A stretch of DNA of 64,000 bases from positions 62,001 through 126,000 of the forward strand of contig JAUZSK010000072.1 of assembly GCA_030949565.1 (NCBI GenBank). Direction: 5' to 3'. The notes below the pieces were generated by a model. The model made no database searches, was not told where the DNA came from, and saw only the letters and a program-made list of their open reading frames with translations. This document shows, piece after piece, positions 9,416-18,805 of this stretch (position 1 is the stretch's first letter; each line of letters opens with the position of its first letter). A program made the position numbers and the translations under genes. This DNA comes from Enterobacterales bacterium. Lineage in GTDB: Bacteria > Pseudomonadota > Gammaproteobacteria > Enterobacterales > Kangiellaceae.

Positions 9416-9784
9416 TTATTTACCACCACACTTACTTTCGCCACATTTACCATCTTTCTTACCTTTCTTGTCGCCACATTTTTTATCTTTCTTGTCGCCA
9501 CATTTTTTATCTTTCTTGTCGCCACATTTTTTATCTTTCTTGTCGCCACATTTCTTATCTTTCTTGTCGCCACATTTCTTATCTTTCTTGTCGCCACATT
9601 TTTTATCTTTCTTGTCGCCACATTTTTTATCTTTCTTGTCGCCACATTTACCATCATCTCCAGTAATATTTTGTACTTGAGTGGCTTGACTAAAGGGATT
9701 AACGTCTGCAGATGCTGAATTAAAAAACATCATTGTTAAAACTAGCGAAGCAATCAATGCCGCGATTTTTGTTAATTTTTTCAT
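9416..9784 (-). CDS. secreted Cys-Gly-Lys repeat protein, HvfA-like RiPP metallophore precursor candidate
   Basis: The 122-residue protein has a clear Sec signal peptide (residues 1-26, cleavage near SASA-DV), then NPFS, then eight near-identical eight-residue repeats (seven CGDKKDKK and one CGDKKGKK), and the tail DGKCGESKCGGK: ten cysteines in all. The leader, the NPF motif and the D/E-G-K-C-G units resemble the HvfA family of low-complexity proteins, known to be modified by MbnB/MbnC-type enzymes (HvfB, HvfC) into copper-binding thiooxazole-containing RiPPs. Only two motifs here are close to canonical (DGKCG); the inner repeats have KKCG instead of EGKCG. No DUF692/DUF2063 genes are in the window. 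It has its own ribosome binding site (GGAGA) and terminator, so it is a single-gene transcript. A plain metal-binding or cationic periplasmic protein is the alternative. Confidence 0.6.
   Translation of the reverse strand: MKKLTKIAALIASLVLTMMFFNSASADVNPFSQATQVQNITGDDGKCGDKKDKKCGDKKDKKCGDKKDKKCGDKKDKKCGDKKDKKCGDKKDKKCGDKKDKKCGDKKGKKDGKCGESKCGGK
9456..9647 (-). repeat. 24-bp tandem repeat, eight units, in the HvfA-like gene
   Basis: Eight head-to-tail 24-bp units, spaced exactly 24 bases (the TCGCCACA core recurs at 9471, 9495, 9519 and so on to 9639), encode the CGDKK(D/G)KK repeats. Two units differ by one T-to-C change; the last has a small variation. Such an array can gain or lose units in frame. 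Confidence 0.95.
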
Positions 9785-10128
9785 AAGTATTTATCTCCGT
9801 TTCTTAATATTTAAGTTTAAGCGTAAAAACCCAAAATGTTTTAGGTTGCTTTAAAGACTGTAATAAATCCGGATTGTTACAAGATTAATTACAAAATGTC
9901 CTTGTAAAGAACATCCGTGACGTACTGCAGATGAAATTTTAATGTCAATTTATTGCGAAAGTATCACGACATTAAAAATTACTCGTCTTAGGCTAAATAT
10001 TAGTCATTATAAAGCCTAGGCATAAGATGCACTAGCGCGAGCAAATATGCAACTAAAAATTAGGTTAAACTTCACAAATTTAAAGAAATCAGTCAGTTAT
10101 AAACTAATTGTACTAATAATGGCTATGC
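9785..10128. other. intergenic region, promoter side of the HvfA-like gene
   Basis: No gene is visible. The minus-strand end next to the HvfA-like start has AACGGAGATAAATACTT before the ATG, a good ribosome binding site. The rest is AT-rich and contains the terminating region of the ccm operon. I see no convincing regulator site, including no obvious CueR-type dyad. Confidence 0.5.
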
Positions 10129-10830
10129 CTAACCATTACTAGCAAGCTTTGTTTCGGCCAACTCAATTTGCTCTTTTATTTTACTTGCATCATTACCAGA
10201 AGCCTCAACAATACGAACTAACTGTTTCCAAACCATAATTGCCATCCTATAATTTTGCTGCCTTAAGTAGACAAAACCAAGGGTTAGCAAAGCGCTTTGA
10301 TGATTAGGCTCTATAGAAAGAGCTTTATTCAGTAATCTTAGTGATTTTGCAATGTCTTGCTCTGATGATCTAGCGGCTAAAAACTGCGCGTCAATAACGT
10401 ACCAATCAGGGTTTGGATCGACCCTAATTGCTCTTTCCATAGCCGCATCCGCTTGATCGAGCATTCGAAGCTTAAAATAGCTTTCTGCCAACATCACCCA
10501 CAATTTTGCATTATGCGGCTCTTTATCAATAGCGGTCCTTAAACCGAGCAGCAATGAGTGGATGTTACCTGTTTTAATCGCGGAATCACGTCCAGCCATT
10601 AAATCCTCAAACTGAACGTTAATCGTCTCCCATTTTAGCTGTTGCTCAGGTTCACCTATAAAATAGTAGCCAACAGGAGCCATTAATAAAACTATCATTG
10701 GTATAAAAAAAAGGCTTTTGGGCTCTTCTTTTTCCTCATCTGAAGCTAATTTAGCACGTACGCTAATCCAGATAAAAAACAAAGCGGCCAATAAACTTAG
10801 CCCGACGGCTAACCAAAAATCATTCATCAT
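10129..10830 (-). CDS. ccmI: cytochrome c biogenesis TPR protein CcmI
   Basis: CcmI holds apocytochrome c for the heme lyase complex. The 233-residue protein has two N-terminal membrane segments (about residues 5-24 and 41-60) followed by a periplasmic TPR region (about 85-225) with repeats such as AKLWVMLAESYFKLRMLDQA. The cytoplasmic loop between the two membrane segments is very short, so this is a compact form compared with the longer CcmI of pseudomonads. It overlaps ccmH by 11 bases and ends the ccm operon. The start MMNDF fits the overlap. Confidence 0.88.
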   Translation of the reverse strand: MMNDFWLAVGLSLLAALFFIWISVRAKLASDEEKEEPKSLFFIPMIVLLMAPVGYYFIGEPEQQLKWETINVQFEDLMAGRDSAIKTGNIHSLLLGLRTAIDKEPHNAKLWVMLAESYFKLRMLDQADAAMERAIRVDPNPDWYVIDAQFLAARSSEQDIAKSLRLLNKALSIEPNHQSALLTLGFVYLRQQNYRMAIMVWKQLVRIVEASGNDASKIKEQIELAETKLASNG

Positions 10831-11239
10831 TCATCATCCGATTTTTACGATACCAATTAAAGAACAAGATTAAAAAAATAGTCAAAAATATAATGGGGCC
10901 TGTCCATAAAAAAGCGTTACTTTTAGTCATTTCAGGCCTAAATAAGATAAACTCACCATAGCGTTGCTTCATAAATTGAAGGATCTGCTCATCGCTTTCA
11001 CCAGCAAGTAATTTTTCGTAGACTATCTGCTTCAAATCCATAGATAAAGTTGAGTTTGAATCCGCTAAGTTCTGATTTTGACACTTAGGGCAACGCAGTT
11101 CATAGGTTAAAGTATGAAATCGTTTAGCTATTTCAGGATCTTTAAACTCATAACTATCAATGGCGCCTATTACCTGGATGGAAAACAATAATAAACTACT
11201 AATTATAATTTGCTGGACTATTTTAGAAATCAAAATCAA
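10820..11239 (-). CDS. ccmH: cytochrome c maturation thiol protein CcmH
   Basis: CcmH reduces or transfers disulfides of the apocytochrome CxxCH motif. The 139-residue protein starts with a signal/anchor segment (7-26), has the diagnostic LRCPKCQNQ motif (C50 and C53) and a C-terminal membrane helix (about 110-130, FLWTGPIIFLTIFLILFF). It is the short single-domain form; the CcmI part is a separate gene downstream. Its start overlaps the end of ccmG by four bases. Confidence 0.93.
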   Translation of the reverse strand: MILISKIVQQIIISSLLLFSIQVIGAIDSYEFKDPEIAKRFHTLTYELRCPKCQNQNLADSNSTLSMDLKQIVYEKLLAGESDEQILQFMKQRYGEFILFRPEMTKSNAFLWTGPIIFLTIFLILFFNWYRKNRMMNDE

Positions 11240-11784
11240 AAGCCTCCCTTTATTTTATCAATGAGTGGTAGAAATATGGTTTTATAGACTTCAGGCGTTA
11301 CCACACCGACGTGTCGATAACGAATGATACCTTGTGGGTCAATGATAAAGGTTTCGGGAGCGCCATAAACACCAAATTCGATACCTAGACGACCATTCTT
11401 GTCAAAAAGAATCCACTGATAGGAGTTGCCTTGTTGATTGATAAACTTCAATGCTTTTTTCTTGGTATCTCGATAGTTCAAGCCAACCAAGACAATATCC
11501 TTATTTTTTGCATACTGTCGCCAAAAAGGATGTTCGGCATAACAAGAGGGACACCAACTAGCCCAAACATTAAGCAAAGTGATTTTTCCTATAAAATCCT
11601 CTTCAGTATGAATGAGCTTTTCTTTCAAAAGATCAACCACTTGAAATTTAGGCGCTGGCTGGTTAATAAATTGCGAAGGTAACTCTGTTTTATCCTTACC
11701 AATTAAAAAATAAAAAAGAATCAAAAAACCAATAAAAGCAGCGATTGAAATAACTGGTTTTAATATTGATGACTGTTCACTCAT
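11236..11784 (-). CDS. ccmG: thiol:disulfide interchange protein CcmG/DsbE
   Basis: CcmG is the membrane-anchored thioredoxin-like reductant of the ccm system. One N-terminal helix (about 10-28) anchors a periplasmic thioredoxin fold. The active-site motif is WASWCPSC (C78, C81), and the GVYGAPETFIIDP segment with the cis-proline side of the fold follows near residue 139. Length 182 is normal. It lies 11 bases after ccmF and overlaps ccmH, in the usual operon order. Confidence 0.94.
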   Translation of the reverse strand: MSEQSSILKPVISIAAFIGFLILFYFLIGKDKTELPSQFINQPAPKFQVVDLLKEKLIHTEEDFIGKITLLNVWASWCPSCYAEHPFWRQYAKNKDIVLVGLNYRDTKKKALKFINQQGNSYQWILFDKNGRLGIEFGVYGAPETFIIDPQGIIRYRHVGVVTPEVYKTIFLPLIDKIKGGF

Positions 11785-11794
11785 TCGTTTTACC

Positions 11795-13772
11795 CTATTC
11801 CTGTGTAATCGTTTTATCAGTAACAGATTGTTTTTTATCTTTTAGTTTTCTATAACGCTTGTCTAAAATAGATAATATACCTCCAGCAGCCATAAATAAG
11901 GCCCCCAGCCAAACCCACCGAATAAAGCGTTTTACATAGATACGAACCGACCAAACTTGAGAGTTAGTGGTCAGTGGCTCACCAAGTGCTATGTATAGAT
12001 CGCGAGATAAAGTCCAATCGATATCGGCTTCTGTCATCCATCTGCCTTCCGGCGATATAGAATCTTTTTTCTGGAGCCATAGATTTCAAAAAGACACCGT
12101 CTTTATAGACGTCAAAAGTCACTCGACTACCACGGTAATTATCTTTCTTAATATTCTCCATACGCTTCATATGGAAACGAAATCCTGCAATATCTTGAGA
12201 CTCACCAACTGCCATTCTAAGGTCTTTTTCAACACTGTAATAGGAAGTTAAAACAATACCCGACAAAGTGATAACAATTCCTAAATGAGCCAATGTCATA
12301 CCGATAACCGACCGGCTTAATCCTGAAATTTTATCCCTGAGAGTCTTCTTGTGTCGTGTAATTAAAGTCAAATTGTAAAAAGCCCCCAGAGCTACCCAAA
12401 GAGCAAGAGCAAGACCGACAAATACCCAAAGATAAAAAGTGCCCATTAACCACACTGCAATTAAGCTGAGCCCAGTTGCTAGACCAAATATTTTTAGCAT
12501 TGGAATCTTCAATTTATTGAAATCATGTTTTTTCCAGTTAAGCAATGGACCAACACCTAACAACATAAAAAGCAGCACCATTGGTATCGGAAAAATAGCA
12601 TTAAAATAAGGCGCGCCAACAGATATTTTTTTACCAAAAGCTTCAGCAAAAAGGGGATATAGCGTACCAAAAAGTACGATAAATGTAGCGCTTATAAATA
12701 AAACATTATTCAGCAACAAAAACATATCTTTTGAAAATTCAGAGAAATTTGCTTTAGTTTTTACTTTGCTTGAACGAAATAAAAATAATAGCAAAGCACT
12801 ACCAACAACAATCCCTAAAAAGAACAATATAAACCTGCCACGTGAAGGGTCGTTGGTAAAAGCATGAACCGAGGTCAATACGCCGGAACGAATAAGAAAA
12901 GTACCTAACAGGCTTAATGAAAAGGTCGAAAGTGCTAAGCCTAAAGTCCACCCTTTAAAACTGTTTCGCTTATCCGTGACCGCCAAGGAGTGCATCAACG
13001 CGGTACCACTGAGCCAGGGTAGAAATGATGCATTTTCCGATGGATCCCACATCCACCAGCCACCCCAGCCAAGTTCATAATAAGCCCACCAACTACCTAG
13101 CATGATACCAATGGTCAAGCAAGACCAAGCCGCAATGGTCCAAGGTCTGGTCCAACGGGCCCAAGTGGCATTCCATTCACCTTCAATTAATGCAGTGATA
13201 GCAAATGCAAAGGATACCGCAAATCCCACATACCCCATATAGAGTAAAGGTGGGTGTATAATTAAACCAAAATCCTGAAGTAATGGATTAAGATCACTGC
13301 CATCAATAGGGTAAAAAGGCAGCGTACGTTCGAAAGGATTGGATGTAAACAATAGAAATGAAACAAAACCACAGGCAATCATTCCTAGTACGGACAATAT
13401 TCGAGCATAGCTATATTTCGGTAAACTTTGACCAATAAATGAAACCGCAAGCATCCAACCAGATAATATTAAAACCCAAAGTAAAAAGGAGCCTTCATGG
13501 GCGCCCCATACCGCAGAAATTTTAAAACGATCCGGAAGCATCGAATTAGAATTCTGGGCTACATAGGCTATTGTGAAATCATCAATAAAAAAGGCATAGG
13601 CAAGGCATATAAAGCTACCTAATAATGACAGGAAAAAAAGGATCACCAAAGGCTTAGTGGTATAAACCAAAGACATGTTTTTGGTAAATGCTCCATAAAG
13701 AGGAAACACACTTAAACAAATCGACAAAATAAAAGCTAAGACTAATAGATAGTTACCAAATTCAGCATGCAT
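11795..13772 (-). pseudogene. ccmF: heme lyase subunit CcmF (frameshifted near its C terminus)
   Basis: CcmF is the large membrane subunit that joins heme to apocytochrome c. The first frame (to residue about 580) has many membrane helices and the tryptophan-rich periplasmic motif GGWWMWDPSENASFLPW near residue 236. The frame is lost near 12035-12050, and the last 80 residues (MTEADIDWTLSRDLYIALGEP to the final helix) continue in another frame. Deleting one G of a GG pair (CC at 12038-12039 on the plus strand) restores QMMTEADID and a normal full-length protein of about 658 residues. As all neighbours are intact, a one-base assembly error is likely; if real, cytochrome c maturation would be lost. 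Confidence 0.9.
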
Positions 13773-13774
13773 GT

Positions 13775-14287
13775 CTAATTATTTCCATTGGTTGCGGATT
13801 CATTTTGATTATCGACAGAGTTTAATTGCTCCGCTTGTTGCTTGGCTTCTTGTGGGTGCCCGGCTCTTTCAAGAGCATCTATTACTTCCGGTGCACGATA
13901 TTCTTCATCATGTTTTGCTAGTACATCGGTGGCAACAAAAACACCCTTATCATTTAAACGCCCCATGGCAACCACCCCTTGCCCTTCACGAAAAAGATCC
14001 GGCATCAATTTGTCATAGGTAATATAAACATCAGCCACCATATCTGTCACGATAAACTCGGTTAGCAAAGTGGTAGAACTCTTTTTTACGCTACCCTCTT
14101 TCACCAAACCACCTATTCTAAAAATTCTATCTTTAGGGGCGTGCCCAGCATTAACTTCTGATGGAGTAATAAACAAATTCATTTTCTGGTCACTGGCATA
14201 GAGCACTAAGCCAACTACGGTTCCTATACCGACAATACTCAACAATATAGCCGTAAGCCGTTTTTTTCTGTGGGGTTTCATAGCCAT
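13775..14287 (-). CDS. ccmE: periplasmic heme chaperone CcmE
   Basis: CcmE binds heme covalently and delivers it to CcmF. The 170-residue protein has one N-terminal anchor helix (about 10-29) and the OB-fold region with YDKLMPDLFREGQGVVAMG. The heme-binding histidine lies in AKHDEEY, near residue 124, with the conserved tyrosine four positions on. A low-complexity Gln/Asn-rich tail follows. It overlaps ccmD by one base and is two bases before ccmF. Confidence 0.95.
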   Translation of the reverse strand: MAMKPHRKKRLTAILLSIVGIGTVVGLVLYASDQKMNLFITPSEVNAGHAPKDRIFRIGGLVKEGSVKKSSTTLLTEFIVTDMVADVYITYDKLMPDLFREGQGVVAMGRLNDKGVFVATDVLAKHDEEYRAPEVIDALERAGHPQEAKQQAEQLNSVDNQNESATNGNN

Positions 14288-14523
14288 TATTCGTTTACCT
14301 CTGAACTATCATTTGTGTGATTATGTTTGGCTAATCGTTGTTCACGGTCAGTCAATTTTCGATAAAACTTAACCAGTTCCTTTTTGTTACTCTGGCTTAA
14401 GTTGTTTGAATAGATAAAATAGCCTAGCAAGCCAACAAAGCAAAAGGCGTAAGAGGTCCATACAAAAAAACCATGCCCGCCCATGTCGATAAAGTCTTGA
14501 AATGTTTGAAAATAAAGGGTCAT
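14287..14523 (-). CDS. ccmD: heme exporter protein CcmD
   Basis: CcmD is a small membrane protein needed for release of holo-CcmE from the CcmABC complex. At 78 residues it has the family start (FxDFIDMGGHGFFVWTSY), one membrane helix (about 18-38) and a charged cytoplasmic tail. Position between ccmC and ccmE confirms the call. Confidence 0.93.
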   Translation of the reverse strand: MTLYFQTFQDFIDMGGHGFFVWTSYAFCFVGLLGYFIYSNNLSQSNKKELVKFYRKLTDREQRLAKHNHTNDSSEVNE

Positions 14524-14562
14524 TTTAACTACCTGATATATTGCAATCGTTATTTGTAACGA

Positions 14563-15306
14563 TTAACTGTTGTTACCTGTCACCAGCTTTTGAACCCATC
14601 CCGATAACTTCTCGCGGACTAGGATTTCAGCTCTGACTCTTTGCATTAAAGCTGTTAAAAAATAAAATTGGTAGGCCGCTAACATCACTAATAATGCCGC
14701 CAGCATATCGGCATCCATCGATGGTTTTTCAAATTTACTGATAGTGGCTCCTTGATGTAAGGTATTCCACCATTCTACCGAAAAATGGATGATAGGTATG
14801 TTAACCAATCCTACAATTGCCAAAACAGCTGCGGCTCTATCCGCTGTTTTTTTGTCATCAAAAGCATTATGCAATGCCATAAACCCAAGATACAGAAAAA
14901 ACAAGATCAAAAATGAGGTCAGCCTAGCGTCCCAAATCCAATAGGTGCCCCATGTAGGTTTACCCCATACGGCTCCAGTAATAAGCGCTAAAAGAGTAAA
15001 TAGCGCGCCAACCGAAGCACAACTAACCGAAACGATATGTGCCATTTTAATGCGCCAAACAAAACCGATGGCTCCGGTAATAGCCATCACCACATAAGCA
15101 AACATCCCCATAAAGGCCGCAGGAACGTGGATATAAAGTATTCTCACAGTATTACCCTGCTGATAATCGACCTGAGAAAAAAGCAAGCCCAAAGCCAATC
15201 CCAGCAGAAAAAGCAACCCCGTAATCCATCGAAACCACGGCAGTAAACGAGTCGAAAACTGGTAGAACCACTTTGGAGAAGCGAGTTGATAAAACCATGT
15301 CCACAT
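14563..15306 (-). CDS. ccmC: heme exporter protein CcmC
   Basis: CcmC presents heme to CcmE in the periplasm. The 247-residue protein has six predicted membrane helices and the family's tryptophan motif at about residue 125 (WGTYWIWDARLTS), with the conserved histidines in YIHVPAAF (residue about 60) and WWNTLHQGA (residue about 184). It is preceded by 119 bases without a gene and followed by ccmD. Confidence 0.95.
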   Translation of the reverse strand: MWTWFYQLASPKWFYQFSTRLLPWFRWITGLLFLLGLALGLLFSQVDYQQGNTVRILYIHVPAAFMGMFAYVVMAITGAIGFVWRIKMAHIVSVSCASVGALFTLLALITGAVWGKPTWGTYWIWDARLTSFLILFFLYLGFMALHNAFDDKKTADRAAAVLAIVGLVNIPIIHFSVEWWNTLHQGATISKFEKPSMDADMLAALLVMLAAYQFYFLTALMQRVRAEILVREKLSGWVQKLVTGNNS

Positions 15307-15425
15307 ATAAAAAGCCTTTCTTGTTCAAACAGTTATATTACAAGCATCTATCTAGAATTATAGCTTAAAATTAGCCCTGTAGGATGCCTAAAATCAATAG
15401 TTATAAGATTGTTACAATTTTGATA

Positions 15426-16094
15426 CTAATCTATGGCAATTTTCATTGCTGCAGCTCCAGCAAAGGGTGCTAGCATAATACTCAAAACCAATAACGCGCC
15501 TAAAATGGCCAACTGACCACTAAAATTGGTTCCTATTGCCGCTGCCTGAACAGCCGAGGCACCAAAAATTAATACAGGTATAAACAGAGGTAGAACTAAA
15601 AGAGTCAGAAGTACCCCACCGTTTCTAAGGCCAAGGGTTAAACACATACCGATGGAACCAATTAAACACAAGCTCGGAGTGCCTAAAAATAGACTCAACA
15701 TTGCAATTTTATTCGCATCCCAGTTAATATCAAAAAGCACACCAATTAGCGGAGCCACAATAACCAGTGGCAAACCGGTGACTAACCAATTAGCAATGCT
15801 TTTAGCCATCACAATATCACGACCAGAAACGCCGGCTAAAAGTAATTGTTCTAACCCACCCTCTTCATAATCCAATTGATAGAAACTATTAAGCGACATT
15901 AAAATGCTCAGCAAAGCCGCCACCCAAATAACGCCTGGTGCCAAAAAAGCTAATTGTACCGGATCAGGCGTGACCGCTAATGGAAATAGACTAGTGACTA
16001 TCAAAAAAAATGCTAAAGGATAGATGAATTCCGACTGGCTTCGCAACACCACCGAAATTTCACGCTTAATCAGGGCGTTTAGAGATGACCTCAT
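15426..16094 (-). CDS. ccmB: heme exporter permease CcmB
   Basis: CcmB is the permease of the CcmAB ABC transporter that powers release of holo-CcmE. The 222-residue protein has six hydrophobic segments and the family motif LDYEEGGLEQLLLAG (about residues 74-88), which contacts the ATPase. Its start overlaps ccmA by four bases. Confidence 0.94.
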   Translation of the reverse strand: MRSSLNALIKREISVVLRSQSEFIYPLAFFLIVTSLFPLAVTPDPVQLAFLAPGVIWVAALLSILMSLNSFYQLDYEEGGLEQLLLAGVSGRDIVMAKSIANWLVTGLPLVIVAPLIGVLFDINWDANKIAMLSLFLGTPSLCLIGSIGMCLTLGLRNGGVLLTLLVLPLFIPVLIFGASAVQAAAIGTNFSGQLAILGALLVLSIMLAPFAGAAAMKIAID

Positions 16095-16765
16095 GCCGAC
16101 TCCTGCATTTTAAACAGTTCACTGGTTAGACTGGGTTCTTGCAATCGGTATTCAGACAAACCGTGAATACCCGTTATACGCTGATGAGAGGTCAATAAAA
16201 TCATTCCCCCCTCGGCAAGGTGACTATTACAAGCCTTTTCTAACCAAGCTTGTCCATTGACATCTAAAGCCACCATAGGTTCATCTAGCACCCAAAAATT
16301 GACCGGTTCCACTAAAATACGTGCCAATGCGACTCGACGCTTTTGCCCTGCCGAAAGATTGCCAACATACTCATCAAAATAAGCACCTATTTCCAACTGT
16401 TCAAGGGCGTCAATGATGTTCTGTCGATGATAATTAGACCTTAATTGTTGATAGAAGGATAAATTTTGCTCAACCGTTAACTTCGGCTTTAAGCCTAATG
16501 AATGACCTATATAGAGTAGCTCTTGATAAAGCAACGGTTTACAATTTTCTATGGATTGTCCGGCCCAGTTAATGCTTCCTTCATAACGCTGACTCAACCC
16601 GCAAATGCAACGTAGCAACGAGGTTTTCCCTGCACCGTTAGTGCCGCTAATTTGTATGGCTTGCGAAGGTTTTAGGCTTATATCAACGGGCTTAAACAGG
16701 GGTAAGTCGGAGCGTATGACCGTTAGATTTTTAAGTTCAAGGTGTTCGATTGCATGTTTGGACAA
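16091..16765 (-). CDS. ccmA: cytochrome c biogenesis ATP-binding protein CcmA
   Basis: CcmA is the ABC ATPase partner of CcmB. It has Walker A GTNGAGKT (residues 41-48), the signature LSAGQKRR near 138 and Walker B FWVLDEP near 158, followed by the switch histidine in LTSHQ. At 224 residues it is of normal length. It is the first gene of the ccm operon, transcribed divergently from the FliK-like gene. Confidence 0.95.
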   Translation of the reverse strand: MSKHAIEHLELKNLTVIRSDLPLFKPVDISLKPSQAIQISGTNGAGKTSLLRCICGLSQRYEGSINWAGQSIENCKPLLYQELLYIGHSLGLKPKLTVEQNLSFYQQLRSNYHRQNIIDALEQLEIGAYFDEYVGNLSAGQKRRVALARILVEPVNFWVLDEPMVALDVNGQAWLEKACNSHLAEGGMILLTSHQRITGIHGLSEYRLQEPSLTSELFKMQESA

Positions 16766-16872
16766 TGGGTAACTCGTTTTGCTAAGGCGTAAGGACGAAA
16801 CAGCGGCTATACTTTAATAGCGACTATACTATATTAAAGTCATTCTATTTACTAACAATCTAGGACCAAACT
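16766..16872. promoter_or_regulatory. divergent promoter region ccmA / fliK-like
   Basis: This short spacer must drive the ccm operon and the FliK-like gene. It contains two related blocks, GCGGCTATACTTTAATA and GCGACTATACTATATTA, 17-18 bases apart. Each holds a TATACT or TATATT sequence suited as a -10 box. The duplicated block may be a regulator site. Confidence 0.4.
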
Positions 16873-18805
16873 GTGCGGATATCGACAAAAGAGCTCGGAT
16901 TAAATCTGCCGCAGACAAAAACAATTGATCCAAAAATTCAAAAGCTTATCAATAGTTTAGCCGATAAACCCCTGTTGTTGGAGAAAATTGTTGCCAATCA
17001 GCAAAGTATTTCATTATTACTATCCAAGTCGTCGCAAAAACTACAACTGAAGCTACCACCTGAAGTTGCAAAAATTTTTACCCAACTTACTGAGCTACGA
17101 CCAAAAATAAGCCTATCGGTTACTAAACAAAGAAGTCATTATTACCATTAATTCGCAATTAAAGCGCCTAACAGAGCAGGCAACTAAGGGTAAAAACCAA
17201 AAAATAATCGATACTGCTCATTCCAACAGGCTAACGACCACTAGTACAGACGCTCAAAACGTCGACAAAGGGCAAGTTGCCACAATCGTTTTTAGACAGG
17301 CACAATTATCCGGTCAAAACCCCATCAGCTTAACGCTTAGTCGGATCAACTATAACCCGTCAGTCAAAGAACAAGCATTAACCGCCAAGACTGCCACAAT
17401 TAGCGCTAGTAGCCAAGCCACTGCAACAGATGCGATTCAGCCAAATTCGTCAACAAAACTGAATACGACTAATCCGGCCACAAATCAAAACCAATCCAAG
17501 ATAGATCTTTCCAGTCTCGCCAAAAGCCTTATCCAACCCAACTATACAGCTCCCAAAAACCTTGCTTCACAGCTGACTAGTTTGTCTCAACGTGTAACAC
17601 AAATTGAAAACCAATCCAAGGCAACACCCAGCCTTAACGAAGCTCTAAAACCCATCAAAAACCTGCTTCAACAGCTCTCTATTAACGGGCAGTTATCTAT
17701 GAATGAACTAAAACAACGCGTTAGTCATAGTGGGCTGTTTTTTGAAAATAAAGCGCAAGCAAAGGGAGCAAGCGCAACACCATTAAACCTTGAGCGCATT
17801 AATCAATTGATTCAGCAGTCTGTGAAATCAATAAAAATGACCCCAACCAATAGTGAACCAGTAAAAACACCTAGACAAACTGAACAGAAATTGAACAGTC
17901 AAACGTCTGCAACAGCCAAAAAAAGCATGACAACTCAGTTACACAATCAGCTCGACAATCCGGCACAAGCTAAAAAGACCCAAACGACTGCCGAAGAGGT
18001 GTCCCAAAAACCGCTTCAAGCTGCTCATGCGAAAACTGAAAATCCAGATCTTAAACTGCAACTGGTTAAAATAATTCAATCCCTACAAAAGTTAATCGAA
18101 TCGGGTAACGGCTTATCAAGCAATGGCATTAGACAAGAGCAAACCACACTTTCTAAAACGGCAAATAACCCAGAAATGAACCAAGCCAATGCTTCTCTGC
18201 TTAAAGAAAACCAAACAAAAGAATCAATCAGTGACCCACAATTAAAAGCAGCATTAAAAGCACTGCCTCCTGAAACAAACGTTTCCGCTAGAGGCAATCC
18301 CCAGATACTTTCGCAACAAGCCTCTTTGACTCAACAGGTACAAAATCAAATAAAAGAAATGCTAACCCAAGTTAAAACCATGCTATCGCAGATTGAAACC
18401 CATCAACTGATGAGTATTAAGAACGAGCAAACCGGAATACAGCAGTTTATGTTTGATCTTCCAATGCTTAAAAATGGTCAAATTGATTCTTTTGAAATGA
18501 GATTTGAACAGCAAGATCAAAAACAACAAAAAGCAGCTAACAAATATTGGAAGGTAGTGGTGAAGTTTGATCTCGAACCTCTCGGGCCCATGTTTGCACA
18601 GGTTGAGCTTAAAAATGATCGTATATCCACCCATATTTTTGCTCAATCGGCTGATACCGCACAACTAATAGACAGTCACCTACATGTTCTTAAAGATTCG
18701 CTAACATCTGCAGGCATCAATACCGACAGCTTGGCTGCCAATCAAGGACATGTCCCTGAAACTCTGATCCAACAACAGCATCAAGGGGTTGATTTACGAA
18801 TATGA
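16873..18805 (+). pseudogene. FliK-like hook-length control protein (frameshifted)
   Basis: The long Gln/Thr/Ser/Asn-rich, low-complexity middle and the folded C-terminal domain (WKVVVKFDLEPLGPMFAQVEL, in the last 100 residues, given here without its flanks) are typical of FliK/Flg_hook proteins, the secreted rulers of type III export. The first frame starts at GTG and stops at 17151. The second frame is open from about 17111 to the end without a break. Removing one A near 17124-17131 gives SVT-NKEVIITINSQ and a continuous protein of about 643 residues. The stop codon overlaps the next, FlhB-like gene. No other flagellar gene is in the window, so it may be an orphan partner pair rather than a flagellar locus. 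Confidence 0.72.

Noticed and set aside
9456-9647. Regular repeat array that could suggest CRISPR
   Set aside because: The units are contiguous with no spacers and encode an octapeptide; no cas genes are near.
9339-9680. Open frames on both strands with repeated SPHFLSF or NVATRKIK units
   Set aside because: They are out-of-frame readings of the 24-bp repeat; only the minus-strand frame with a signal peptide and ribosome binding site makes sense.
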